A stretch of 64,000 nucleotides of DNA. Source: Baylisascaris procyonis. Its lineage: Eukaryota > Nematoda > Chromadorea > Rhabditida > Ascarididae. Below the pieces are notes generated by a model. The model was not told where the DNA came from. It saw only the letters and a program-made list of their open reading frames with translations, and ran no database searches. The stretch's first letter is position 1; each line of letters begins with the position of its first letter. Shown here piece after piece: positions 13,864 to 27,000 of this stretch. The translations under genes and the position numbers were made by a program. The stretch is taken from NCBI GenBank assembly GCA_037389465.1, contig JAZARR010000250.1:4821001-4885000 (forward strand). Direction: 5' to 3'.

Positions 13864-15329
13864 AATGAAATTCCACGATTGCGCGAATGTTTTGCGGTTT
13901 ATGGTGATCGTGATCAACCAGAAGCTATAAGGCCATATGCGATCGTTAAAGATGCGCTCAATTCAACAGAAGACGATTGCCTTTCAACGTGCTTACATGA
14001 TTCGGTATACCTTACAAATTTACCTCACTTTACTTTTATACCTTTCCAGTTCGTTTATACTATAGAGTTATGCTGGTTATGATTATGATTGTCTGTTTAT
14101 GCCTTTGTTATTTTTAACGAAAATCCTTCGTTTATAGAATCGAATATAAAGCTTAATATATTCAATAACTTTTTTCTAACAATTCCTTAAGAGTTAGCCA
14201 ATTGAGATTTGCTCGATGCTATTTATTGAGAAATATAATATACTCTAATAAACCTAAATTTTTATGCATTCTCTTTCAGAATCGTAATACATATATAACA
14301 TTTATTATCTTTTATTTATTATCGCTGTCATATTTTCCATTGACCATCGAAAAAATCGGTTTTGGTTTCATTCACTGATAATATTTAAACATAGTGCAAC
14401 ATAATAAAATGCCAAAATTTTCACCTTTTTTACGCGTTATTCAATACGTTAATAATTGTGCTGTTAATTGAGTAATATTACAATTCGAGCATATTTATAC
14501 TCCACTAGTTCAAGTTATCATCAAATTGTATTTAGCTATGCAACTGATTAGAATTATTTTAGCACAAATTACATCACTGTCATCATAAATAAATGAACGA
14601 TAAGTAAATCATGAGAAAAATTTTTTGAAGTAAAATTTATGTGCTATCGAGAAATTGTTTACTGAAGGTGGGTTTGTAAAAGAGGCATTACGGTAGATTT
14701 GTTTTTAGCACTGCAACGGTGTTATGTATGGCTTTGTTGGCGGTCATCAGGTGATCGCATGTGAACTCTATGATTCACCTCAAACTTTTCAACTCATCTA
14801 TGCGCCCTACTCAAATATGTTCGTACTGAAAGATTCCAATTGTGAAATTCCTTGTAAGTTATTTCATCTAACTATTCAATTAGAAATGAAGATAACAGAC
14901 AATTTCAAATTCAACACTGGTAGGGATATTAGCATTATTATCATTCCATTCCTGCAACTGCATTACTGGTCGGCAGGGAGGAAAAGGGATTGGGTAGGTC
15001 CTCATTTGTGACTGTGTATAGATTTACATCAAATCACCTACCCATTTGTTTCTTTCCAATCTCTACAATCTAAGTACTCGCTTTGATCTATATATGCCCT
15101 TTAAGGCATAACTAGCTACAGTTGTGCGTTCATGCCGCAATCTTGCAATTTAAAAGTGCATCTAAGCATCTAACTCTAAATCTGGCATGAATTGTTTTCA
15201 GATAAGAGAATCAAACCGCTGGATGTAGACGAGGGAAGTGATATCAGAGATGCAGCCACAAAACGAAAAATCAGATACCGAAAGGCATCCAAGAGAAAGC
15301 ACCTAACCAATCTATTGTATTCCATTTAG
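13864..15329 (+). CDS. PAN/Apple-domain protein, 5' end uncertain
   Basis: Exons about 13864-14004, 14709-14853 and 15202-15329 (TAG stop) join in phase to give about 137 residues. Six Cys mark a PAN/Apple fold: REC, DDCLSTC, HCNG, ACELY and SNCEI. The first exon ends at a GTATAC donor and the second begins after TTTTTAG. The last exon encodes a strongly basic tail (KRKIRYRKASKRKH) with no membrane segment. Family knowledge: PAN domains bind protein or carbohydrate and are common in nematode secreted and apical matrix proteins. The first exon is open back to 13855 without an ATG, so the N-terminus and any signal peptide must come from exons upstream. The gene converges on the GABA receptor gene, whose stop is 473 nt away. 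Confidence 0.72.
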
Positions 15330-15801
15330 CAGCAATTTCGCTTCAACTGTTACATGCCATTCTTCTACTTTATGAAACAAATTTGTGAGCTACTTGTATG
15401 CTCTCAACGATATAGTCTTTTCACCAATATCTACTAAGGAAACCCAGAAAAGCCCGTTAGTTGAAATTGAATTAGTAGTCAATATTTCAGTATTACTTAT
15501 TAAAATGCTACTTCAGAAAAATACTGCTTTTATTACTGAAAAACTATCATTGCTTGTTTGTGAGAGAGGAAAATACGTAGAGCAATAGAGAGTACGTATA
15601 ATCTGCTCCATCCTTTTATATTCTATTCCATTCTAATCCGTTCTGCTGAGTTTTTATTTGAGTAACAAACACATATATAGCGGACTTAAATTGTGCTCTT
15701 TAAAAACAAGAATTAAATGAAACATTTTTTGTGCACATAATTATTCAACGAAACGAGGCATATTGGGAAGAGTCAACTGCTGCACAATAGTAGATCTCTC
15801 T
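15330..15801. other. tail-to-tail spacer between convergent genes
   Basis: About 470 nt separates the stop codons of the PAN-domain gene (plus) and the GABA receptor gene (minus). It must hold both 3'UTRs. A 67-codon plus frame at 15385-15588 lacks an ATG and I regard it as noncoding. No other feature seen. Confidence 0.6.
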
Positions 15802-15806
15802 TTATT
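15801..15806 (-). promoter_or_regulatory. AATAAA overlapping the GABA receptor stop codon
   Basis: The minus strand reads TTGCAATAAAG, so the in-frame TAA stop (15804-15802) lies inside a canonical AATAAA. If used, the 3'UTR would be only a few tens of bases. Another signal further downstream could be used instead. Confidence 0.35.
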
Positions 15807-18800
15807 GCAACATCGTATAATATCCCCAATAGAAGGTGCTGAAATTGAGTGAAATTATTCACATTTATTAATAAGTTTGTCAACTTTGTCGAAAAAGGAT
15901 AATAGTGAAGTGAGAGTAGCACATCTTCTTATTTGGTGGGCTATATCACTGTTAGAGGAATGAGAAATTCATACTAAAATATTTCTATATTAAATGAAAT
16001 GAAGAATTGATTGTTTATCTAAATGAAGAAGGAAAACTAACAAATGCGGATATTAAATTACTTGTTTATGAATTAACTGCTTCAAATTTTGAAATCTTTT
16101 TTAGATAAAAACGTTATCGAATGCGATTGTTATGTTGTGAAGAGATTTTACGGTTTCTGAGCGGAAGCTTGCTAGAACTTTTCCAGTATTATAGAAATAT
16201 ATTGATGTTTGAGCGAAAACTAAATGGCACAACTACTTTAGAGATTTTCCCTGTGAAATTTCGATTCGATGATATTGTAGAAAGAATTTTTCCAGTTTTA
16301 TTGAATATTTTAAATATAAAATTAGCTTTTATATGTAAGTTAATTTCGTATTAATTTGCAATTTTGGAAGTTCTGTGTATATTTTTCTTCGAAATATGAA
16401 GTTTTCTCTAACGTTCTGAATAAGGATTCCTCAAAACGTTGCAAGAGAATTGTTCAAAATATTCTAAACATTTTATACTAAAAGAATAGTTCGTAGTTTT
16501 GCCCAAATATTTGTATAAGTTAAGAGACGAAACGAGCCAACGAACAATGATGGATTAGTGCCCTCTTTATGCAGAATAAAAGATTTGAGTTCAAGTCCAC
16601 TACCGCTGTTCAGTTCATTGCTCCGTTTTTTCACTCATTCCACTCCGATTATTGATATTTTGAAATTACATTTAAATGTAAACATTTCGTTAAAGCGTTA
16701 TTTTTTTGAGGGGGAATGAGGAGAAATTTGCATACTTGAAAAGAACAAACGAGACGGGGAATATAACCCGCGAGTTTTTGTCGATAACGTTGACGTCACG
16801 CACACGAAACGATGGGAATGCGGCACGTGCCCTTTGTCCAAAACGATGAACACTCATCCTGATGCTCTGACTGCAAGGTTTGCCACCAGTCATTATGCAT
16901 CGACGCTTCCCCCTGAAAACACACATGCTGTGGCAACATCGTTTGTACTGTTGACGTTTCATTCGTCGATCTTTGACTTATGCACAACAATTTCGAAAAT
17001 CTTGACTATTTGTTCGAGCTAAGCTTTGCGAGAATTCGCGCAGCTTGTGATCTCTACAAGATGTTGATAAGGAAATATCTTTTATGCTGACTCACTCACT
17101 TTGCAACTCAATGAATGAATCAACGTAGGAATTTTACTCAATGAGGAATTATCAACTTTTCCAATATTTAAAAATATATAAATATTCTAAAAAACGTAGA
17201 AATCGTAGTTTAAGTGGGTTCAGGCTTTGAAATTGACCAGATGTGCTTTTTCTACCTGGTACTAATTAGCCGAAATCGTAGCCTATTGTTGCTGGCTTGT
17301 TGCGTGATGTTGTAGCGAGGATAGTCGGGTGAGTCAAGATTCGTTGTCTCTCCGCCACCAATCAACGATGGTAGAGGAGAAGACGGCCGCTTTCGTACTG
17401 TTGAGTCAGCCAGCTGGTCTACATTCGACTGGCGATCTACGTCTTTCTAAAAGCCCATTTAAGTCGCATCAAACTGTCAGTGGTTATGAGGAATAATTAT
17501 AAAGAATAGATCGCACAGGATTTCTTGCAGACCTTAATTAGCTGCTCTAGTTGTTTAACGAGTACTTTTTCAACAAGGATCTTATTCAAATTCAAAGTAA
17601 TCTCATTAAATGAAGAAAGCTAGAGCCACTTCATGGAAGAGATTTAGATCCACAGATTAGGTCTCGATCGAGAGGCTGAGAACTCCCACAAACCAAAAGG
17701 TTTTATGTTAGTGCTGAAAGCACAAAAAATCAAAGGCTTCCTTCTCATAAAACCACAAATTACAGGAACAATCCGTGAAGTGGCTTAATGATGTTCAGTG
17801 TTACCCAACGGTGGTTCATCTAGACGGATTAAATCTGCGAAAGACCGACAGAATGAAAAACAAAAGAAGTTGTGATGAGCACTATCAGTAATCACATGTC
17901 CATAGTAAAAAACTTGGAAAAATTGTTTCCATCATTGAAGTATGGTCATAACTGCTCGTGAAGATGAACAACAATTGTTGAATTGCTCGAACATTAGTAT
18001 CACCTCAACGAGCGATTGTGGAACTCCCCATTCGGTGAGGTTGACAGCTCCTTCAGTATCATCCTTGTGGCGATAGTTGGCTCGATTGCCATTCACAGGC
18101 CATTCGGCGATCTCATGCTGTCTTGCGCGTCCTCCCCAGTACGAATAATTCACAGCCGCATACTCCAACAACGCTGCGAACACAAACACAAAACACATCA
18201 CCTGTAATAATATGAAGCATGAATCTTTCATTGTACTTCTTGGTACACGTCGTTATCCCTTTTCTCTTCCTTCCTCCATCCCCTTCCAACCCTTGTATGA
18301 GGCTCGCAGACTTCAATAATCACAAAAGAAAAACCCCCATTTTTGCTGCCAAGGCAAGGTTCGTCAAGTTCCTCGTTCAGTTTTGCGGATTCCCGTTACT
18401 GACACATGCAGATTCATAAGAGCTGATTGAGGGAAAAGAGAAGACAAAACGGAGCACTTATTCTTGGTCTTGAAATTGCCATTTTGTTCGAGGTGAATTT
18501 GCTTTCATTCTGAATAAATTTCATGCAAATGTGAGTTATTTTTTCCGATGGAGAGTTCGCATTCAGATTCATGGCCAAAAGTTGTAGCGAAATGCATTGT
18601 TTTGAAAGCGGACAAATTGCAGTCGATATTTTTGGGCATTCAGCGAATACCAATGTAATCCCCTTTAAATAACAAAGTTCCTTTTTTAACTTTCCAATGA
18701 CTCGTCGTTCGTTTTAATTTCTGCACCCCATAGCTGAGTGGACTCATCACTCAAAATTGCTTACATATGCAACTGTTTTCTTACAATCATATCCAATCCT

Positions 18801-18821
18801 GTTTTAAATATTCTCTAATAT

Positions 18822-18881
<60 letters not shown>

Positions 18882-18882
18882 A

Positions 18883-18925
<43 letters not shown>

Positions 18926-21900
18926 TATATAAATTAAATGGAGAAAAAACATTCTTACCAAATAAATATCAATACTTTTCACGTAGCTAATACGAGGCAA
19001 TGACTGACGAACGCCCGTGCTAATTGTTGTCATTGTGAGCACTGTTGTAATACCTAAAAATCTGAATAGAATAAGTTCGAGAATGAAGTAAAAACAACGA
19101 GAAATACGAAATAAGGTGCATAATACTGAATAAAGCAGTATGGAAAGCTGAAAATTTCAAAATTCTTTAAAAAGTTTATATATAAGGCATCCATTGAATT
19201 TGGATTGACAAGTGATAAAATTTTGTTCCGTACGGTCACATACTTTCTTTTCTGCACATTCCTGAGGGAGAGTAATGATGGATGTAGGTAGACATAAGTG
19301 AGCAAGGAGATGAAACCCTTCCAACATTCATTTTAAAATCATGCCATTGGTAATGAAATACTATTGAAATACTTCTGAATACGGGATTGGGCACAGTCGT
19401 GACGAACAGTATTTTATCGCGTAGCGTCTGAATCTATTTAATGTGAGTCTATTTATCTAATAGGTTTAAAGAAGTTTTTTTTCAGAGACAAGTGCAAGTT
19501 TGTTCTGAAAATAAACAAATGTGAGAAAAAATGCTAAGAAAAATGATCGATAGAAAAAAATAGGAAGAAAAGACGTTTAAGAGGTAAAGAAAAATATATA
19601 TGTGTGTGGTGGTGTTGATGTGCAAGAATGGTGACGGCAATGAAAAGAAACAAACCGAGTGCCACTCTTGCTGACGTTGCTTCGTGATTTATCCAGAAAC
19701 TGACCCATGAGAGCATCACAATGAGTATACAAGGCAAATACGTTTGAAAGACAAAATATCCAACACTTCGTTTCAGTTGAAATACTAATGAAAGACGTTG
19801 ATATGCACCTGAAAATTATTAACACATTATTTAGTAAACTTTTAAGATTATAATTTACATAAAGTTACTAATCTAGGGCAGATAAAGGCAATAAACAATT
19901 GGTGGGTTGTAGAAAGAGTTTAATTGTGTAAGAGGAACGAATGCCTAAATTTAAAGCGACCACTTCGAAAGAAGGATTTCGTTGTGAATAAATTCTTTGA
20001 GCATATTCTAGAGCAGTAAATTTCGCTGAAAATCACATAATCTATGCGTTTTTGCATAATTTGCAAAACGTTTCCAACACTGTTTGTAAAATACTTTCTA
20101 AGCTAGAAATAATAGCAACGCAGTCTTTAGCAATGGATCAGTGGTAAAGTATGCACTCGACAAGAGAATGCTTTCGGGTTCGTTCTCGTCTATGGGTGAA
20201 GTAGTCATTGGTCATCAAATTATATTTGCTTATTTGGATAATTAAGGTATATTTCACAAAAACGCTTATGTGAGTTATGGAGTTTTAATGCTATTAGTAT
20301 GGCCAAAGAGAGGAAGTCCACGTAGGGTCCAGAAATTATTGGACCTTTATTTTCCACTTTTCCATGTTGGATCCCATATGGTGCCTCTCTCTTTTCTCAT
20401 AACTAACGCCCCCCAATTCCTAATATGTTCCCAACATCAGTTCCACTATAAAAGGAAATTCGAATGTGGATAGATGAGTAGTATTCATTAGATATGAGAA
20501 ACGATGATAAATGTTTGTGTGTTTATGTGTGTGCAGGCCCAACGAAAATGATCATTCTATTTAGGCATTAATGTGGATACGCCTCAGAGTGCTTTCGCTT
20601 TTCAGGACAACTCCCCAATCGAGATGGTCGAATACGAGATGTTGCCCCTTGAGCATTCCCTCATCGACCAATGATGATGCTTCCCACTGACCAATGTGGA
20701 ACATTGCTCATTAGATTGTTGATGAGTTCTTCTGACGAATATTGTGCTCCACAACCACCTCATCCATCTCGCACTACACTTCAACAACAATCGCAAATAT
20801 CAACGCTTTCTGCATATGTGCTTCGAATCGATGCAATATGAGAAGGAAATTATTTGCACAGTTATGAAGCGCATTTCTACTTTATACTCTCATTCTTGTA
20901 TAAAGTAAGAAACTATGGGAGTGTCACAAGTTTGTATAAAACGAGATGAAATGAAACCAAAGAAAGTGGGCAAAAATGGGTGGCGATAGATGGGCTAAAT
21001 GTGAGTCTATACCTGTAGCAGTACTGACAATACTATCCTCAGTTTGAAAGCCAAGTATTTTAAACTGTGGCACATCGGCACGATCGACACCGTGTACGGC
21101 CAATGGATGATTCCATTTCATCAACACTTCTGAGGTCGTATAACCATCTGCAGCTCAAAATCATTAGTGCATATGTTTGGAACACATGAGCAGCACAATT
21201 TACTGCTTTTATATGATTGCATACAGTAGGCACAATAGAATAATCGTTCAAAAGTTAGTATCAAAACTTCAGCTGATAAGGAACGTTCTCGTTGATTTCT
21301 CTGATTTTAGATGGAGGTATGTGCATGTTTTTTAGTTAATAAATGTACAAAATGAAGAAAGACAAATAGAGAAGACATATAGAAAAATAATCAGTCTGAA
21401 TTCTATAGAGCCGATCACTAATTGAAAAACTAATTCAGTAATGAATAATTTATCTTGTTCAAAAAAAATATCTCTTTGCGCAGTCGATAGTAATTTATTA
21501 ATTTTTATAAAATAGTAAATCGAATTAAGATAATATTGCTCGGAGATATGAAAGATTTTCTCCTTTGATAGTTAGAATATCCAACTCACAACTTTCAATT
21601 TCCACAGTACAATTCTGTGAATCGAGTGGATAATTGCGAAGATCCATATGACAAGCGAGTGTTGATGTGAATCTGAAATCTATCAATCTTTTTCTCATTT
21701 TGAGCTTAAACTTAACAATCCAACAATTTTTAAACCTAACAACGTTGGGGGCTTTTTCTTGAAAGGCGATCCATAAATTATTTACGGGGAATAAAATTGA
21801 GCACTCATCTAACACTCGCAGCAATGAGATCTCATCGGAACACACTTTATGTCAATAATTGGTTGTGTGCATCAACGATTGTCAATTTTCACCACTATTA

Positions 21901-23958
21901 GAAATCTGCGAATGAGAAATATAGTGGCTAGTTTGAACGTGTTTTTAAGACTCTAATGTTCTCTTCCGTAAAAGCAAATGGTTTAAACTCCAATTTCAAT
22001 CTACCACCACCCCATCCTCTCCCCCTCCTTCCCATCCGATCTTATGATCCTCAGGGTCCCATATCCACATGTCACGTTCATTCAAAATCTAAACCGGAGG
22101 CACTTTCAATTCCTTCAAACCCGTTGTTAGCATCAAAAGTATCGATGTTCAACTACTATCATCAAACAATAACGAACAGACAAAAAATGAACCTCATTCC
22201 ATAGGCAACACGACCGTCTCGTGTTAGCCGAATCATTTTATTCTTCTCGGTGACATCATGTAGAAATGATTGTTTGTCATTGGCGAGAAAAGTGTCCGGC
22301 ACCCAAATATGTCTAAATAAAACTTTTGAACATTTTTTTAAAAGTTGGATTACTATATTTCCACTTGCATTGCCCAACGAATCTAAGTCAAAGTAGACAA
22401 ATACAAAAACATGACCACGCCAGGAATTTTTAGATGGAATGACCCTCCACAAATGATTTTTTTTTTTGAATGGATGGAAAGACGAGGTTTGCGGCAAAGG
22501 AACTTGTTAAAACTTATGCATAATAGAAAATTTTAAGGGGAACGGCTTCTCAGACGTCTTTTTCCTTATCTTTGTTGCTTCTCCTACTTTCTTTCCCCTT
22601 TTTAGTGACCTCATCGCTTCGGTTGATAGCACTAATATGTAGGTGGATTGAAAGGCAACAATGTGATGCAAATATTATACTAGTAACGATTTTAAGTGCA
22701 TGCCTATATCATGGTAAGATAAACAAGAGGAATTCATGACAGCTTAATTATGATTACCGATATAAATTGCCGTTGAATCTTTACCTGTTATCATCGGTCG
22801 CAGACGACTTTCCAGCCAAACATTTTTTATACACTTTAAATTTCAAAATGAAGTTGCACGATGGTAAAATTATTAAATATTATTGTATAACATTTTTTAG
22901 AGGTCAAATATTTTGTCAGCATCGCTGAAAATTTTTTTTTTGCGTATTACTAAATCCACTAAAATGTTACGTTGAATTAATATAGAATGGTAAAGCCTCT
23001 ATAATAATTAAAAAATCTTTAGACGAGTGAAATGATACAATTGTTTGAATGATTGTGAAAGCTAAAATACCTTACAGGATAGGTTATTTGTGAGTCGGTA
23101 TTTTGAATATGTTTTTAACAAGAGTAATAATAAGTAAGAAAACTGATAAACGCGGAATGCTTTTACGTCAACGATGACGTACTGAGAGAATTCCCCGGAC
23201 AGCGTCATATCGTCGATGTTGATGTGCGGTGACCACGATAGTCGCTCGTCACGCCAATATTGATGTAAATACATCGTTACCGTATAATCCTATAGATTTA
23301 GACTCGTTGCTACTTTCAAGTGATGCAAAAATAAATCAATCTAGCAATTATTCCTTAGGCATTAAGGAACTATGAGCATTTTGAAGGTATTTTGCTCTTA
23401 TAGTAGATACATAAATGAAAACAGAGAAACAGATTGGTGTGATATCTACCCCTTGTAGATTACAGGTAATATATTTGAATATTATATAACAATATGCATC
23501 AAAAACACAACCGAAACGGCTGACTTTCCTTGCTGTTTTCCATTTTGACCAATGGCTACCGTCAACTTTCAGACTTGGCACTAAGTCAGTCTATCGGTGT
23601 AATTTCAACCGTCTACTATTCCAATCCATAGAATGAATCAACTAGTGGGCGGAAAGAAGCAACGGTTTTGCCAATCGCATCGGTCCATTCTCAGATAACA
23701 GTTTGAATTTAACTTATAACATACCTAAGTTATATGTAAAAATATACCTCCTTGTAGGCAGCTATGTCCCCTCTTGCAACGATCTTCTCGCTAGCTGATT
23801 CATTTAATTCACTTATATGCACTAATTAGCTCAATTTAAAGCCAATCTTTAACAGCTTCATATGGCAGTCGCAACTTATTACGTAAGCATTTCGATGGTG
23901 GATTTGTTAGTAATTATTCAGCTGTCACGTAAATTGTCTCATGAACACATTCTTCGCC

Positions 23959-24037
<79 letters not shown>

Positions 24038-27000
24038 CATATTTAAAGAATTCGGGAGTTCGAGTCATTAAAGAGTCATAAAATGTAAAATTATCGGATT
24101 AGTAATTACCATGTTAACCTCGGACATTGAGTCGAATGAAGCAATAATAATATCCATTGTCAATAATAAAGCATCACCTGAAATCATTCTACCTTCTTAC
24201 ATCAATATTCAAATAATCAGGGAGGAGTGCAACGACATCATTTTTGATTATTTCTGATTAATATTTAATTGACTATTTGTTATTGAGACGTTTACTTCCA
24301 TTGCGATACACATTTATAGGTTATAGTGTAGCCATTTGAAACATAATAGAGAGCCGTTTCCAGACGCACTTAGACACAACGTGAAGCAATCTTTGCCAGA
24401 GATTTCCAATAGCAGTTAGTGGGGAATCTAAAATGATGTCCACACCTGCTGGTGATCACTTTTACCTTGGCATGGAAGTGAAAAGTCATGGATTTGGTGG
24501 CCATAGCTCACATTGAATGAGTATGACCAAGATTTGTATGTACTTAATTTCCTTGATGCTTTCAATGAAGCCTCATGCTGTAAAGGCAAAGGGTGGAGGG
24601 GAAGGGGAATAGGAGAGTGGGGACAAAGATCGTACTTTGAGTATAAACGAATAAAAAAATAGGCGAAATTTTTCTTCCACTCATTATAAGCATCGCTCGC
24701 AATTATATTAATTCTTTTTTGGAATAATATTTTTAATGCAATCTTCGCGGTGCAGGTAATAAAATTTTCGCTACACCTGTACACAGTATTTATTTTGAAC
24801 GTTATCTGCGATTAATTCACCCACAAGCATTAAAATCACTCGTCAACTCGATGTTCTATTTATTGTATTTCCACTTAATGAAGAAAGCATATGATGGTAT
24901 AAATCCACTGCAGAAAGAAGATTACGAAAGTGAAAGAAACGGATAGCACTTCTCTCAGGTGAAATCATCCAACTTTTTGGAGATGAACTATATGAATTTG
25001 AGCTTTTAGTTGAATGAATTCCATGGCTTGAAATTTTCAAAGATTCTTGACGTTTTCTTGCAATAGTAAAGCAAAAAGTGAGCGAGAATAATCCAAATTT
25101 ATTTTAAAAAACAGCTCCTTTCAAATTTTCTAATATCCCGTTATTCCACTTTCGGCTAAACGTCACTCCGGCCGCATTTTGATCGCTACACTCTCCATAC
25201 AGCAGGCGATGTTTTTATCAAATACATATTGCCCTAGGATAGAGGCTATTATTTATGACATTTGAGAGTTAAGCACAGCAGGATTTCATTGTGATTCTTA
25301 AAGCGTTCTCTTTGGTAATAGTACTCATAGATCACTGCGAATTGCTTCGCTTTATTTACTATGATGCATTTCAATTTCGCGAAGTTTTCATTGTTCAATA
25401 AAATGGTGAAATTCGTATTTCGTATTATACCGTTTTTACCATATTCAAAGAAAGCGTCGCTTTTTATACGCAAAACCAATTATTTAAGGCTTTTTGAGGT
25501 GAAAAGTTAGAAAATTGTTTGCTAGTTAAATATATTTTTCAATCGTTCATGTCTTTGTTGATTTGATGAATCCTCTCTCTCCAGCCTTCTTGTCCTCTAA
25601 ATCTTGATGATTCTGAAGGCCTGCGATGCGGTGTAGATTACTACCAGCGAATTTCATCGTCATGGTATCTGTGAGTTTTAAGCAACAAACGTCAGAAGCA
25701 ACAGGCAGAGCCGCCCATATACCCATAGACCATAGCGTCCTGTTGATTTTGTTAATTGAAATATGTTTGTGTGCTTTGATTATTTGTTGTTTCCATATAT
25801 GAGCGTATTACTGTGCATCGATGGGCAGTATCAAATGCCTTCACCAAATCATATAGCGAGAGGTGGTAGTTTTATAGGTGGGAACAACCAATTTACTTGT
25901 CTCTCATTTCAAATCTTTAAAATTTCTGATTGACAGAATGATACTCAATGATAGCATATTAACTTATTTGTATTTTTTTTCCAGAATTCATTCTAAGGAT
26001 GAATCAGATGTCGACAGATATCCAACTAAAGCTATTGCTAATTCATCAGTCCAGAGTTGATTTGTAATTTGGTAAATTCGACTCAAACTTTGGCTATGCA
26101 ATGATAATTACTTCGTTTCTATAGCTGTTGACTATGCCAAACAGATGGAAATATTCAATTTTTCAGATCAACCTATAAATATTGTCAGAAATGTGCACTT
26201 GTTTCAAAAATAGCAAACAACTGAAGGATTGATGAATTGAAAGTAGAAAATTTTTATGAGAAAAAAAACGCTAATATCCTTAATTGCTTCTGATTTCTAT
26301 TTCTTTCTTTGGGGACATTTCAAAAACGTTGAGCATCAATAAGTTCACTTCTTGAAATACTTTTCTGACTCATTTTTTGCATCATTAAGTGCCATTTTTT
26401 CTTCTTTGAAAGTTTGCATTAAAAAACAGATGCGTTCTATTGGATAAGTGAACGATCGATGAATGCATCCCAAAGGGTTGCACATGCTGCATGTGCTCCA
26501 TCACGGATGCTATAAACAAAGAAAGCGCTATTCCCTTGAGCACATCATTCTCGTCATCACAACGTTCATACGGTCATATCTAAGCGGATGTGAACGGCTA
26601 CTCGAACCTTTCTAGCTTATAGCACAAATTTACTGGATTATATACATGATAAATAACTGAAATATTTTTAAAATGAAATTATATCAATAATCAGTGAGTG
26701 AAATATTCAAAGAGAATTCGAGGAACGCTCCTCAGGAAGTTTGTTACAGATCGTCCATAATTACGCTGACAAATGACTGCAAGAAAGATGTTATAGATAC
26801 TGCTGACATTTCATAGCATACACAAGATGTCACTCACACCGTTCGAACACGACTCATCATATAGGGGTGGGGGAGGGAGGTGGGGTCGCCCTCTACATGT
26901 TTACTTATGGCTGAAGAGAGGAGTCACCTAGGTAATTAAAGCGTATGTTCAACATCGATTTGGATTCGCCGTTGCGAGTTTGGTTTGTTTCAGAACGACT

